Shown: in pieces, positions 8,427 through 18,200 of the stretch | How positions within the stretch are numbered: position 1 is the stretch's first letter | How the letters are laid out: each line of letters starts with the position of its first letter | Assembly: GCF_029581355.1 (NCBI RefSeq) | Contig: NZ_CP120849.1 | Span: 3,194,501 to 3,258,500 of the forward strand | Direction: 5' to 3' | DNA length: 64,000 nucleotides | DNA from: Parabacteroides chongii | GTDB lineage: Bacteria; Bacteroidota; Bacteroidia; Bacteroidales; Tannerellaceae | The notes under the pieces: generated by a model | What the model was told of the DNA's origin: nothing | The model's input: the letters and a program-made list of their open reading frames with translations, nothing else | Databases searched by the model: none | Translations under genes and position numbers: made by a program

Positions 8427-9182
8427 ATGCTAGCCAAGAGAATAGTACCCTGTCTGGATATCAAAGATGGAAAAACAGTAAAAGGAATTAATTTTGTGAA
8501 CTTCCGCGACGCAGGCGATCCGGTCGAACTGGGGTCACAATACAGCCGGGAGGGAGCCGACGAGCTTGTCTACCTGGATATAACCGCTTCGCATGAAGGC
8601 CGTAAAACCTTCACTGAACTGGTCAAAAAAGTAGCCGCTAATATCAGTATCCCTTTTACGGTGGGAGGCGGCATTAACGAACTGAAAGACGTAGACCGTC
8701 TGTTGAGTGCCGGTGCCGACAAGGTATCGATCAACTCGGCGGCACTGCGCAACCCTTCGCTGATCGAAGAGATCGCGAAGAATTTCGGAAGCCAGGTCTG
8801 TGTGGTCGCCATCGATGCGAACTACGAGAACGGAGACTGGCTCTGCTATCTGAACGGAGGCCGTATCCCGACGGAGAAGCATCTTTATCAGTGGGCTTCT
8901 GAAGCCGAAAGCCGCGGAGCAGGCGAGATCCTGTTCACCAGTATGACGCACGACGGTGTAAAAGACGGATATGCCAATGAGGCACTCTCGGCTTTGGCTG
9001 ACAACCTGCATATTCCGGTCATCGCTTCGGGAGGAGCCGGCAAGATGGAACATTTCCGTGATACCTTTGCAGAAGGAAAAGCGGATGCCGCGCTGGCTGC
9101 CAGCGTATTCCATTTCGGGGAGATCGGCATAGCCGACCTGAAGCAGTATCTGAATAAAGAAGGAATCAATGTAAGAATATAA
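8427..9182 (+). CDS. hisF: Imidazole glycerol phosphate synthase, cyclase subunit
   Basis: A (beta/alpha)8-barrel cyclase of 251 residues and the partner of HisH. It uses ammonia to form imidazole glycerol phosphate and releases AICAR to purine synthesis. The catalytic pair Asp11 (PCLDIKDG) and Asp130 (VVAIDAN) is conserved, as are 'TVGGGI' and 'IASGGAG' phosphate loops. It resembles hisA by the known ancestral duplication. hisIE begins 13 bases downstream. Confidence 0.97.
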   Translation: MLAKRIVPCLDIKDGKTVKGINFVNFRDAGDPVELGSQYSREGADELVYLDITASHEGRKTFTELVKKVAANISIPFTVGGGINELKDVDRLLSAGADKVSINSAALRNPSLIEEIAKNFGSQVCVVAIDANYENGDWLCYLNGGRIPTEKHLYQWASEAESRGAGEILFTSMTHDGVKDGYANEALSALADNLHIPVIASGGAGKMEHFRDTFAEGKADAALAASVFHFGEIGIADLKQYLNKEGINVRI

Positions 9183-9195
9183 TTACAAGAATAAG

Positions 9196-9792
9196 ATGAA
9201 ATTAGATTTTGAAAAAATGGGCGGACTTATCCCGGCAATCGTTCAGGATAACAATACCAACAAAGTATTGATGCTGGGTTTTATGAATGAAGAAGCCTAT
9301 GAAGAAACAAAGGAAACAGGCAAGGTAACCTTCTTCAGTCGTACGAAGAACCGTTTGTGGATGAAAGGTGAAACCAGCGGTAACACCTTGCAGGTGGTGA
9401 GTATGATGGTGGATTGCGATAACGATACCATCCTTATCAAGGCTATTCCGGCCGGTCCGGTTTGCCATACAGGAGCTGATACTTGTTTCGGCGAAAAGAA
9501 TAAGGAAGACATCATGTTCCTGAAATATCTGCAGGACTTTATCGAACAGCGCCGTCAGGAGATGCCGGAAGGTTCTTATACCACTTCCTTGTTCTTGAAA
9601 GGAGTGAACCGTATGGCGCAGAAGGTAGGGGAAGAAGCTGTCGAGACCGTGATCGAAGCAACCAACGGAACAGAAGAAGGCTTTATTTATGAAGCATCCG
9701 ACCTGGTTTATCATCTGATCGTATTATTGACCAGCAAAGGTCTTCGTCTGGAAGATCTGGCACGCGAATTAAAGAAAAGACATAAAGGATAA
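9196..9792 (+). CDS. hisI: Bifunctional phosphoribosyl-AMP cyclohydrolase / phosphoribosyl-ATP pyrophosphatase
   Basis: A 198-residue fusion often named HisIE. The N-terminal cyclohydrolase (about 1-105) has the metal-binding Cys74, Cys90 and Cys97 with Asp73/75/77 in 'VDCDNDT...PVCHTGADTC'. The C-terminal pyrophosphatase (about 107-198) has the Glu-rich helix 'VGEEAVETVIEA'. It carries out steps 2 and 3 of histidine synthesis. It is the last his gene of this cluster, and an ABC ATPase gene starts 6 bases later, so the two are likely co-transcribed. Confidence 0.96.
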   Translation: MKLDFEKMGGLIPAIVQDNNTNKVLMLGFMNEEAYEETKETGKVTFFSRTKNRLWMKGETSGNTLQVVSMMVDCDNDTILIKAIPAGPVCHTGADTCFGEKNKEDIMFLKYLQDFIEQRRQEMPEGSYTTSLFLKGVNRMAQKVGEEAVETVIEATNGTEEGFIYEASDLVYHLIVLLTSKGLRLEDLARELKKRHKG

Positions 9793-9798
9793 ATTGCT

Positions 9799-10476
9799 AT
9801 GGAAGATACAACACTGCTCAGACTGGAAGGCGTAGAAATCTGTCGCGACGAAAATGTCATACTGCATAATGCCTCTTTTACCTTGCGTAACGGGGAGTTT
9901 GTGTATGTAATCGGGAAAGTAGGCTCCGGAAAGAGCAGTCTGTTGAAATCCTTGTATTGCGAAATCCCGATCAGTCAGGGCGATGCCTGGCTGTTGGATT
10001 ACAATCTCTGTAAGATGAAACGGAAGGACATACCCTATCTTCGCCGTAAGCTGGGTATTGTTTTTCAGGATTTTCAGTTGCTTACCGACCGCTCGGTGAT
10101 CAAAAATCTGGAGTTCGTCCTGCGGGCGACCGGATGGAAGAAAAAGAGCGAGATCAAAGAACGCATCGAAGAGGTGCTTCATCAGGTAGGCATGCAGACC
10201 AAAGGATATAAGATGCCGCACGAACTGTCGGGCGGCGAACAACAGCGTATCGTGATAGCAAGAGCACTCCTGAATGACCCTGAACTTATATTGGCCGACG
10301 AGCCTACAGGTAATCTGGACCCGGAAACAAGCGGGCAGATCGTACAGCTTCTGCATGATATTTGCCAGAAAGGTACGGCGGTGATTATGACCACGCATAA
10401 CTATACACTGGTACATAATTATCCCGCCCGTATAGTAAAATGTGAGAATGCATGCCTCGGTGATGTCGGAGAATGA
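9799..10476 (+). CDS. ftsE: FtsE-like ABC transporter ATP-binding protein
   Basis: A 225-residue ABC ATPase with Walker A at 39-46 (GKVGSGKS), Q-loop 'VFQDFQLL', signature LSGGEQQR and Walker B 'LILADEP' followed by TGNLDPET. The pattern 'DRSVIKNLEFVLRATGW' is characteristic of FtsE, the cell-division ATPase that with FtsX controls septal peptidoglycan hydrolases. No ftsX-like permease is adjacent. Its place directly behind hisI and before lysC looks like operon convenience rather than a functional link. A LolD-like role is a less likely alternative. Confidence 0.8.
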   Translation: MEDTTLLRLEGVEICRDENVILHNASFTLRNGEFVYVIGKVGSGKSSLLKSLYCEIPISQGDAWLLDYNLCKMKRKDIPYLRRKLGIVFQDFQLLTDRSVIKNLEFVLRATGWKKKSEIKERIEEVLHQVGMQTKGYKMPHELSGGEQQRIVIARALLNDPELILADEPTGNLDPETSGQIVQLLHDICQKGTAVIMTTHNYTLVHNYPARIVKCENACLGDVGE

Positions 10477-10485
10477 TTTTTTATG

Positions 10486-10493
10486 TAACTTTG
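10486..10493 (+). promoter_or_regulatory. -7 box upstream of lysC
   Basis: TAACTTTG matches TAnnTTTG and lies 48 bases before the lysC ATG, just after the ftsE stop codon. It implies that lysC can be transcribed separately from the his operon. No clear -33 element is seen. Confidence 0.6.
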
Positions 10494-10541
10494 CACACGC
10501 AAAATAGCAAGGAACAAACAATTTAATTATAGGAAAAGAAA

Positions 10542-11858
10542 ATGAAAGTTTTAAAGTTTGGCGGTACTTCTGTGGGATCTGCACAGAGAATGAAAGAGGT
10601 AGCAAAATTGATTTGCTCAGGCGACCGTAATATTGTCGTATTGTCTGCCATGTCAGGTACAACCAACTCGTTGGTTGAGATATCCGACTACCTGTACAAG
10701 AAGAATCCGGATGGTGCAAATGAAATCATCAATAAGCTTGCGCAGAAATATTACGGACATATCGAAGAACTGTACAGCACCGACGAATATAAGCAGAAAG
10801 CCAAAGAACTTGTAAAATCTCATTTCGATTATATCCGTACTTTCACGAAAGACCTGTTCACCTTGTTTGAAGAAAAGGTCGTGCTGGCTCAGGGAGAACT
10901 GATCTCTACCGGTATGATGAACCTGTATCTGAATGAAACCGGCGTGAACTCCGTCCTGCTTCCTGCTTTGGAATATATGCGTACGGACAAGAATGCTGAA
11001 CCGGATCCCGTTTATATTAAGGAACGTCTGGTAAAACAGCTGAACGAACATAAAGATGCCGACTTATATATCACTCAGGGATATATCTGCCGGAATGCCT
11101 ACGGCGAGGTCGATAACCTGCAGCGTGGCGGCAGCGACTATAGCGCTTCCCTGATCGGTGCGGCTGTGAATGCGGAAGAAATCCAGATATGGACGGATAT
11201 CGACGGTATGCATAATAACGATCCGCGTATCGTTGACAAAACATCACCGGTTCGCAACCTGCATTTCGAAGAAGCAGCAGAACTGGCTTACTTCGGTGCG
11301 AAGATCCTGCATCCTACTTGTATTTTGCCTGCCAAGCTGAACAATATCCCGGTTCGTCTGCTGAACACCATGCAGCCGGAAGCTCCCGGAACGTTGATCT
11401 CCAACGAAACGGAAAAAGGAAAGATCAAGGCTGTTGCGGCAAAAGATAATATCATCTCCATCAAGGTAAAGAGCGGCCGTATGTTGCTGGCTACCGGTTT
11501 CCTGCGTAAGGTATTCGAAATCTTCGAAAACTACCAGACACCGATCGATATGGTTACCACTTCGGAAGTAGGTGTATCGGTAACGATTGACAACCGCAAG
11601 CATCTGGAAGAAATCGTAGACGACCTGAAGAAATACGGTACGGTTACGGTGGATGAAGATATGGTGATTGTTTGTGTGGTAGGCGACCTGGAATGGGATA
11701 ACGTCGGCTTCGAAGCCCGTATCGTCCAGGCGATGAAGGATGTGCCGGTGCGTATGATCTCCTACGGAGGCAGCAACTACAATGTGTCGCTGCTGATCAA
11801 GTCGGCAGACAAGAAGAAAGCGCTCCAGGCGTTAAGCGATCACCTATTTAATAATTAA
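10542..11858 (+). CDS. lysC: Aspartate kinase
   Basis: A 438-residue monofunctional aspartokinase that phosphorylates aspartate, the first step toward lysine, threonine, methionine and diaminopimelate. The N-terminal kinase signature KFGGTSVGS is at 5-13. Two ACT domains for amino-acid feedback occupy roughly 300-438, with 'TPIDMVTTSEVGVSVTID' typical of the lysine-sensitive class. No homoserine dehydrogenase domain is present. lysA follows after an 80-base spacer made of short inverted repeats, so the two supply the lysine/diaminopimelate branch. Confidence 0.96.
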   Translation: MKVLKFGGTSVGSAQRMKEVAKLICSGDRNIVVLSAMSGTTNSLVEISDYLYKKNPDGANEIINKLAQKYYGHIEELYSTDEYKQKAKELVKSHFDYIRTFTKDLFTLFEEKVVLAQGELISTGMMNLYLNETGVNSVLLPALEYMRTDKNAEPDPVYIKERLVKQLNEHKDADLYITQGYICRNAYGEVDNLQRGGSDYSASLIGAAVNAEEIQIWTDIDGMHNNDPRIVDKTSPVRNLHFEEAAELAYFGAKILHPTCILPAKLNNIPVRLLNTMQPEAPGTLISNETEKGKIKAVAAKDNIISIKVKSGRMLLATGFLRKVFEIFENYQTPIDMVTTSEVGVSVTIDNRKHLEEIVDDLKKYGTVTVDEDMVIVCVVGDLEWDNVGFEARIVQAMKDVPVRMISYGGSNYNVSLLIKSADKKKALQALSDHLFNN

Positions 11859-11935
11859 AAATTGAGAATTGAGAATTGAAAATTAATAGATGGTAACTAA
11901 TTTTCAATTCTCAATTTTCAATTCTCAATTCTCTT
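11859..11935. repeat. Tandem and inverted TTGAGAA heptamers in the lysC-lysA spacer
   Basis: The spacer is built from repeats of TTGAGAA/TTGAAAA on the left (about 11861-11884) and their complements TTCTCAA/TTTTCAA on the right (about 11900-11932), forming a hairpin of roughly 24 bp. AATTGAGAATTG-type repeats occur widely between genes in Bacteroidetes genomes. The fold could affect lysA expression. Confidence 0.75.
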
Positions 11936-11938
11936 ATT

Positions 11939-13096
11939 ATGCTCAAAGGAACATTCCCGATAGATAAACTGAAGGCACTTCCTACGCCTTTTTATTATTA
12001 TGATGTAAAATTGTTGCAGGATACACTGGATATGGTGAAGAATGAAGCCGGTAAATACGGCTATCATGTACACTATGCAGTCAAGGCAAATGCCAATCCG
12101 CGTATCCTGTCCGTTATAGCGGAGAACGGTCTGGGGGCCGACTGCGTGAGCGGTGGTGAGGTGCAGGCTGCCCTGAATGCCGGATTCCCTGCCGGTAAAG
12201 TGGTCTTTGCCGGTGTCGGTAAAGCCGATTGGGAAATCAACCTGGGACTGGACAACGATATCTTCTGTTTCAATGTGGAATCGGCTGTCGAGCTGGATAT
12301 CATCGACGAACTGGCTGCCGCTAAAAACAAAGTGGCTTCGGTTGCCCTGCGTATCAATCCGGAAGTGGATGCCCATACCCATGCGAAGATCACCACTGGA
12401 ATGAAAGAAAATAAGTTCGGTATCAATCTGAGCCAGCTGGGACAGGTGCTGGATAACCTGGCGAAACTGAAACATGTGAAACTGATCGGTATCCATTGCC
12501 ATATCGGTTCGCAGATCACGGATATGTCCGCATTCCGTAACCTGGTTATCCGTGTAAACGAGATACAGGAAGAGTTGGAAGCCCGTGGTATTCAAATAGA
12601 GAATCTGAACTTCGGCGGCGGATTGGGTATCGATTATTATCACCCGAACCATCTGCCTATCCCGGCATTCGATAACTACTTTGCCGTATTCAATAAATTG
12701 CTGAAAGTACGTCCCGGTCAGCAGGTACATTTCGAACCGGGCCGTTCGGTCGTTGCCCAATGCGGGACACTGATCTCGAAGGTTCTGTATGTTAAAGTCG
12801 GTGAGACAAAACAGTTTGCCATTCTGGATGCCGGATTTACCGAACTGATCCGTCCTGCCATGTACGATGCCTATCACCGGATCGAGAATATATCCAGTGA
12901 CGAAGCGGTCGAACTGTATGATGTAGTAGGGCCTATCTGCGAATCATCCGATGTATTCGGTAAAGATGTCGAGCTGAATAAGGCACACCGCGGTGACCTG
13001 ATCGCCTTGCGTTCAGCCGGTGCTTACGGCGAGGTGATGGCCTCCCAATATAACTGTCGCCAGCTTCCGAAGGCGTACTATTCCGATACGATTTAA
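11939..13096 (+). CDS. lysA: Diaminopimelate decarboxylase
   Basis: A PLP-dependent fold-type III decarboxylase of 385 residues that makes L-lysine from meso-diaminopimelate. The PLP lysine is Lys49 in YAVKANANP. 'NFGGGLGIDY' and 'FEPGRSVVAQCG' are the conserved substrate and phosphate segments, and 'GPICESSDVFGKD' carries the catalytic Cys. It pairs with lysC just upstream. The start at 11939 gives the usual N-terminus. Downstream lies a 23-bp phased repeat array. Confidence 0.95.
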   Translation: MLKGTFPIDKLKALPTPFYYYDVKLLQDTLDMVKNEAGKYGYHVHYAVKANANPRILSVIAENGLGADCVSGGEVQAALNAGFPAGKVVFAGVGKADWEINLGLDNDIFCFNVESAVELDIIDELAAAKNKVASVALRINPEVDAHTHAKITTGMKENKFGINLSQLGQVLDNLAKLKHVKLIGIHCHIGSQITDMSAFRNLVIRVNEIQEELEARGIQIENLNFGGGLGIDYYHPNHLPIPAFDNYFAVFNKLLKVRPGQQVHFEPGRSVVAQCGTLISKVLYVKVGETKQFAILDAGFTELIRPAMYDAYHRIENISSDEAVELYDVVGPICESSDVFGKDVELNKAHRGDLIALRSAGAYGEVMASQYNCRQLPKAYYSDTI

Positions 13097-13117
13097 TTAT
13101 CTTATAAGAAGTTTAAA

Positions 13118-13209
13118 CAGCACTATAGTGTCAGGTATCTTAACACTATAGTGCTGCTCCTATTAACACAATAGTGCTATCCCTTGTAACACAATAGAGC
13201 TATCAGTCT
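13118..13209. repeat. 23-bp phased dyad array A2
   Basis: Four units start at exactly 23-base steps (13118, 13141, 13164, 13187). The last three are near-identical, beginning TAACACTATAG or TAACACAATAG. Unit 1 is essentially the reverse complement of unit 2, giving a 14-bp hairpin (13118-13131 with 13143-13156). Core CACTATAGTG is itself palindromic. The same core occurs in array A4 near 29.55 kb. It fills the gap between lysA and the next lipoprotein gene. Confidence 0.8.
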
Positions 13210-13337
13210 GCTTTACCATTGAGGCTCTTTCTCTTTTCCTGTTTTTTTATTTGTAGTGTTTCCTTTTTTACTACCTTTGTACGATCCCGTGATGTGGGGT
13301 GTGATAAATCTTGAATGTTTATAAAAGATAGAATGTG

Positions 13338-14141
13338 ATGAAAAAGAAAGAGTTATATAGCATACTCATGATTTGTTTGCTGATGTTCTCCTCTTGTCTC
13401 GGAGATACGAATACCCGGATAACGGTGGGAGAGCAGGAAGCTGTCTATCAGTCACGTCCGACCAAAGGGTTTTATGTGGATGGCGGTCGTTTCCTTTATG
13501 GCTCAAACCTGAGTGTAACGGGGGATACCGGCGATTGTTTTCTGATAGAATACTCATTCGATTCTGCAGCTCCGGAGTTGCAAGGCACGGACAGTCTGTC
13601 CATCGAGCTGATTGAACAACCGGTCAGTGTACCTTTATGGCCTTTGGACAGCCAGATGACGGATACGACAAAGATATTGAATAACGAAGTCCTGACGGAA
13701 TCATTACTGGGCCGCAAGGCCTATATCAAAGGACGTCTGTTCTTATGGTCCAATCATACGGAGACGGAATCTCAGCAGGATAGTTTCATGCTCAGCTATA
13801 ATCCGGAAAAGATGTATACCATAGAGGAGGGGAAGCGGATTTACAATCTCTACCTTCGGGCTATAAAGAAAGTGACGAAGCCGGAAGAAGGCAGCGGTGA
13901 TGATAATAAAGAAGAAGGTGAAGGAACAACCGAAACTGAAAAGACTGTAAAGGTCTTGATTACAAATGCATTCAATATCGAGGAGTTCTTTGATAAAGCG
14001 AAAGTACAGGAAGAGGAAAAGGGAGAAAAAGGACTTTCTATAGCAATAAATTACGCTTCGGCATATAATAAGGATACGACAGCCTGTTTGTGGAGTACGA
14101 CGGAGCCGATGTTGATTTCGTTTAGTGAAAGAGTTGAATAA
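13338..14141 (+). CDS. NigD-like lipoprotein, paralogue of 3290-4069
   Basis: A 267-residue lipoprotein with lipobox FSSC. ATG 13338 is preferred over the in-frame GTG at 13335. The C-terminus 'INYASAYNKDTTACLWSTT' and 'EEGKRIYNLYLRAIKK' match the lipoprotein at 3290-4069 ('LNYIKEFNKDTTAATWGTS', 'VEGKRVYDFFLRVVKQ'). It differs by an inserted acidic linker of about 20 residues (EEGSGDDNKEEGEG). Function is not established for this family. A YIP1-family membrane protein gene follows after 37 bases. Confidence 0.72.
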   Translation: MKKKELYSILMICLLMFSSCLGDTNTRITVGEQEAVYQSRPTKGFYVDGGRFLYGSNLSVTGDTGDCFLIEYSFDSAAPELQGTDSLSIELIEQPVSVPLWPLDSQMTDTTKILNNEVLTESLLGRKAYIKGRLFLWSNHTETESQQDSFMLSYNPEKMYTIEEGKRIYNLYLRAIKKVTKPEEGSGDDNKEEGEGTTETEKTVKVLITNAFNIEEFFDKAKVQEEEKGEKGLSIAINYASAYNKDTTACLWSTTEPMLISFSERVE

Positions 14142-14178
14142 GGGAAGATAAAGGGGTATTAAATAGAAAAACGGAGAG

Positions 14179-14745
14179 ATGTATAAGGAGATAATCAAAT
14201 GGGTAATAGCCATCATATCTCAACCGGGGAAGGCCTGGGATATGTTGTCAAGAAAAGAAGAGAAGGGCGATGAGTTCTTGTCGCGATTCATATATCCGTT
14301 AATCGGACTGGTTACAGTGGCTGCTTTTCTGGGCGTGTTGTTTACGCGGAAGGAGTTTGATGTAGAGCTTGCTTTGAAATCGTCGATCAAAACCCTGGTC
14401 GCTTCTTTCGGAGGTTTCTATTTGGGAGCCTATTTTCTGAATGAAGCCTGGCAGGGATGGTTTGGAAGAGAAAAGGACATGAAACTCTGCCAGCGTTTTG
14501 TCGGTTATTCGTCATCGCTGATGTTTGCCTTGAATATCGTGCTGATGCTGCTGCCGGAGTTTTTCTTCCTGCGCATCTTCATTTTATATACATTTTATAT
14601 TGTATGGGAAGGAGCCGGTCCTTATATGCAGATGGAAGAAAAGGAACGGCTGAAGTTTGCCGGTATAACGACCGTTATCATTTTGCTGACACCGGCGGTG
14701 ATCGAGTTTGTGCTGTTCATGCTGATGCCGGGATTACGTTTTTGA
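14179..14745 (+). CDS. YIP1-family multi-spanning membrane protein
   Basis: A 188-residue inner-membrane protein with about five hydrophobic segments (near residues 39-55, 70-88, 110-128, 130-145 and 160-184). The N-terminal 'IISQPGKAWDMLSRKEE' is the signature start of Bacteroidetes YIP1-family proteins. Molecular function is unknown. smpB follows after 13 bases and may be translated from the same transcript. Confidence 0.75.
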   Translation: MYKEIIKWVIAIISQPGKAWDMLSRKEEKGDEFLSRFIYPLIGLVTVAAFLGVLFTRKEFDVELALKSSIKTLVASFGGFYLGAYFLNEAWQGWFGREKDMKLCQRFVGYSSSLMFALNIVLMLLPEFFFLRIFILYTFYIVWEGAGPYMQMEEKERLKFAGITTVIILLTPAVIEFVLFMLMPGLRF

Positions 14746-14758
14746 CAGTTAGAAAAAG

Positions 14759-15220
14759 ATGAAAGAGAAGATTAGTAATAATATACAGATAAAGAACAAG
14801 CGGGCAACCTTCGATTATGAATTGCTCGATACGTTTACTGCCGGGATCGTGCTGACCGGGACGGAGATCAAATCCATCCGCCTGGGAAAAGCCAGCCTGG
14901 TCGATACGTTCTGTATCATGGAGAAAGGCGAGTTGTGGGTGAAGAACATGTACATCGCCGAGTATTTTTACGGTACCTATAATAATCATGTCGCACGCCG
15001 CGACCGTAAATTGCTGCTTACCAAAAAGGAGCTGCGCAAGATAGACAATGCAGCCCGTAACAGTGGTTTTACCATTATCCCGACCCGTATGTTCATCAAC
15101 GAGAAAGGGTTGGCGAAAGTGGTCGTAGCCATAGCCAAAGGTAAGAAGGAATACGATAAACGAGATTCCATCAAAGCCCGTGACGACAAGCGGGAGATGG
15201 ACAGAGCATTTAGACGGTAA
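14759..15220 (+). CDS. smpB: SsrA-binding protein
   Basis: A 153-residue SmpB that binds tmRNA and delivers it to stalled ribosomes for trans-translation. Conserved segments are '[22 protein letters not shown]', '[13 protein letters not shown]' and the basic C-terminal tail '[20 protein letters not shown]' that enters the mRNA channel. The length is normal. The stop codon lies inside the left arm of a strong terminator hairpin. The tmRNA gene itself is not in this window. Confidence 0.96.
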   Translation: MKEKISNNIQIKNKRATFDYELLDTFTAGIVLTGTEIKSIRLGKASLVDTFCIMEKGELWVKNMYIAEYFYGTYNNHVARRDRKLLLTKKELRKIDNAARNSGFTIIPTRMFINEKGLAKVVVAIAKGKKEYDKRDSIKARDDKREMDRAFRR

Positions 15221-15245
15221 GAGAAACTCTTGCCGTTTCTTTTTT
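15212..15245 (+). terminator. Rho-independent terminator overlapping the smpB stop codon
   Basis: A 12-bp stem (15212-15223 with 15227-15238, two G-U pairs) with triloop AAA is followed by a run of T (15240-15245). The stop codon TAA at 15218-15220 is in the left arm. It separates smpB from metH. Confidence 0.85.
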
Positions 15246-15265
15246 CAAACGGAAAAGACATATCT

Positions 15266-18200
15266 ATGAATAAGGAAACATTTATACGCTCCCTGCAGGA
15301 ACGTATCCTGATACTGGACGGTGGTATGGGTACTATGATCCAGGGATTCAAACTGACTGAACAGGATTACAGAGGCGACCGTTTCGTCGATTTTCCCGGA
15401 CAGCTGAAAGGGAACAACGACCTGTTGTGCATCACCCGTCCGGATGTGATCAAGTCGATCCACCGGCAGTATCTGGATGCCGGGGCAGATATCTTCGCTA
15501 CCAATACATTCAATGCGAACGCCATTTCGATGGAAGATTACGCCATGCAGGAGTATGTGCGTGAGATTAACTTGGCTGCCGGAAAGCTCGGACGGGAAGT
15601 AGCCGACGGGTTTATGGCGGAGCATCCGGACCGGACGATCTTTGTCGCCGGTTCTATCGGCCCGACCAACAAGACGGCATCCATGAGCCCCGATGTGAGT
15701 AATCCAGCTTATCGTGCGGTAACCTATAAAGATATATATAAAGCCTACAAAGAACAGGTGGAGGCGCTGGTCGACGGAGGCGTGGACATCATTCTTTTTG
15801 AAACGACTTTCGATACGCTGAATGTGAAAGCGGGACTGGAAGCTGCTGAAACTGTTTTGAAAGAAAAAGGGAAAGAGTTGCCGATCATGTTGTCACTGAC
15901 GCTTTCTGCCCAGGGGGGACGTACTCTTTCCGGTCAGACACTGGGTGCCTGCCTGGCTTCGGTCCAGCATGTCAACCTGGTCAGTATCGGTTTAAACTGT
16001 TCCTTCGGAGCAGCGGATATGAAGCCTTTCCTTGCCGACCTGGCCAAACATGCTCCCTATTATATAAGCGCTTATCCGAATGCCGGATTACCCAATACGT
16101 TCGGTACTTATGACGAGACTCCGGAAAAGATGGCGGGGCATGTGAAGCCGTTCATCGAAGAGGGGCTGGTGAATATACTGGGAGGTTGTTGTGGTACCAC
16201 ACCCGCCCATATCGCCCAGTATCCGGCGTTGATAAAAGGAGCAAAGCCGCATGTGCCTGCCGCGAAGCCGGATTGTCTGTGGCTGTCCGGTCTTGAGCTG
16301 CTGGAAGTAAAGAAAGAAAATAACTTTATCAATATAGGCGAACGTTGTAACGTCGCCGGTTCCCGTAAGTTCCTTCGTCTGATCAAGGAAGGGAACTACG
16401 AAGAAGCCTTGACGATTGCCCGCAAGCAGGTGGAAGACGGTGCGCAGGTGATCGATATCAATATGGACGACGGGATGCTGGATGCCGTCAAGGAAATGAC
16501 GACTTTCCTGAATCTGGTCGCTTCCGAACCGGATATCGCCCGGGTGCCTGTCATGATCGACTCTTCCAAATGGCAGGTGATCGAAGAAGGGCTGATGTGC
16601 GTACAGGGAAAAAGTATCGTCAACTCGATTTCCCTGAAAGAAGGAGAAGAAGTATTCCTGGCTCATGCCGCCCGCATCAAACAGTTGGGAGCGGCTGTCG
16701 TCGTCATGGCTTTCGATGAGAAAGGGCAGGCGGATACATTCGAACGGAAAGTGGAAGTCTGCGGACGCGCATATCGTTTGCTTCGGGAGAAAATAGATTT
16801 TGATCCGAACGGAATTATTTTCGATCCGAATGTACTGGCAATCGCTACCGGTATGGAAGAACATAACGGATACGGTCTGGACTTTATCCGTGCCGTCGAG
16901 TGGATCAAGCAGAATCTGCCGGGAGCCAAGGTGAGCGGCGGTATCAGTAACCTATCTTTCTCGTTCCGTGGAAATAATTATGTGCGTGAAGCGATGCACT
17001 CCGTATTCCTGTACCATGCTATTAGTAAAGGGCTGGATATGGGTATTGTAAATCCTTCTTCTGCCGTAATCTATGAAGATATCGAACCGGAGTTCCGTAA
17101 TTTGCTGGAAGATGTGATTCTGTACCGTCGTCCGGAAGCCGCCGAAGAGCTGATTACGTATGCCCAGAACCTGCATGTGGATAAGCAGGGGGGAGGAGAA
17201 GCAAAACAGGAAGCCTGGCGCGAACAACCGCTGAAGGAACGTCTGGAGTATGCCCTGATCAAAGGGATCGGCGACCATCTGGAAGAAGACTTGCAGGAAG
17301 CATTGAAAGAATATCCGCGTCCTGTGAATATTATCGACGGTCCGCTGATGAGCGGTATGAATAAGGTCGGTGAACTGTTCGGTGCCGGGAAGATGTTCTT
17401 GCCGCAGGTGGTAAAGACAGCTCGTACCATGAAAAAGGCGGTAGCCATCCTTCAGCCAGCCATTGAAGCCGATAAAACGGCATCCGGCTCGGCGAAAGCC
17501 GGAAAGGTTCTTTTCGCAACGGTGAAAGGCGACGTACATGACATCGGCAAAAACATCGTTTCGATCGTTCTTGCCTGCAACAATTACGAAGTGATCGACC
17601 TGGGTGTGATGGTTCCTGCCGAGGTGATCGTGAAGACTGCCATCGACGAGCAACCCGACCTGGTCTGCCTGTCAGGACTGATCACGCCCTCCCTGGAAGA
17701 GATGGTACACGTGACGGACGAGATGCAGAAAGCCGGATTGACTATTCCGATCATGGTCGGTGGCGCAACCACCTCCAAGCTACATACGGCTATAAAGATA
17801 GCCCCTCATTATGATTATCCGGTGATCCACGTACTCGATGCGTCGCAGAACCCGCTGATTGCCGCCAAACTGCTGAATCCGGATACCCGTGATGCTTATA
17901 TTGAAAGCCTGAATAAGGAATACGAAGCATTGCGCGTTTCGATGGATCAGAAAAAGGAGATATTAGTTCCGCTAAGTGAAGCTCGCCTCCATCCGCAGAA
18001 AATAGACTGGACCGGCTGGAATCCTACGACCCCGAATCAGTTGGGTGTCCATGTTCTGCCGTATATTCCATTGGAGGAAATCATACCTTATATACACTGG
18101 ACCTTCTTCTTCTCTGCCTGGAAACTGAGCGGACGTTTTGCCGGAATCGCCCAATTGCACGGATGCGACTCCTGTCGTGCCCAGTGGTTGGCTAGTTTTC

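Noticed and set aside
9769..10719. 316-residue minus-strand frame across ftsE and lysC
   Set aside because: It spans two well-supported genes and their promoter on the other strand and has no recognisable domain.
11918..12877. 319-residue minus-strand frame opposite lysA
   Set aside because: It is antisense of a clear lysA with conserved catalytic residues; composition is that of a shadow.
15246..15265. Cobalamin or SAM riboswitch before metH
   Set aside because: Only 20 bases separate the smpB terminator from the start codon; no aptamer can fit.
16088..17653. Minus-strand frames of 258 and 233 residues opposite metH
   Set aside because: Both lie in metH, whose domains and ligands are intact; no start context or motif supports them.
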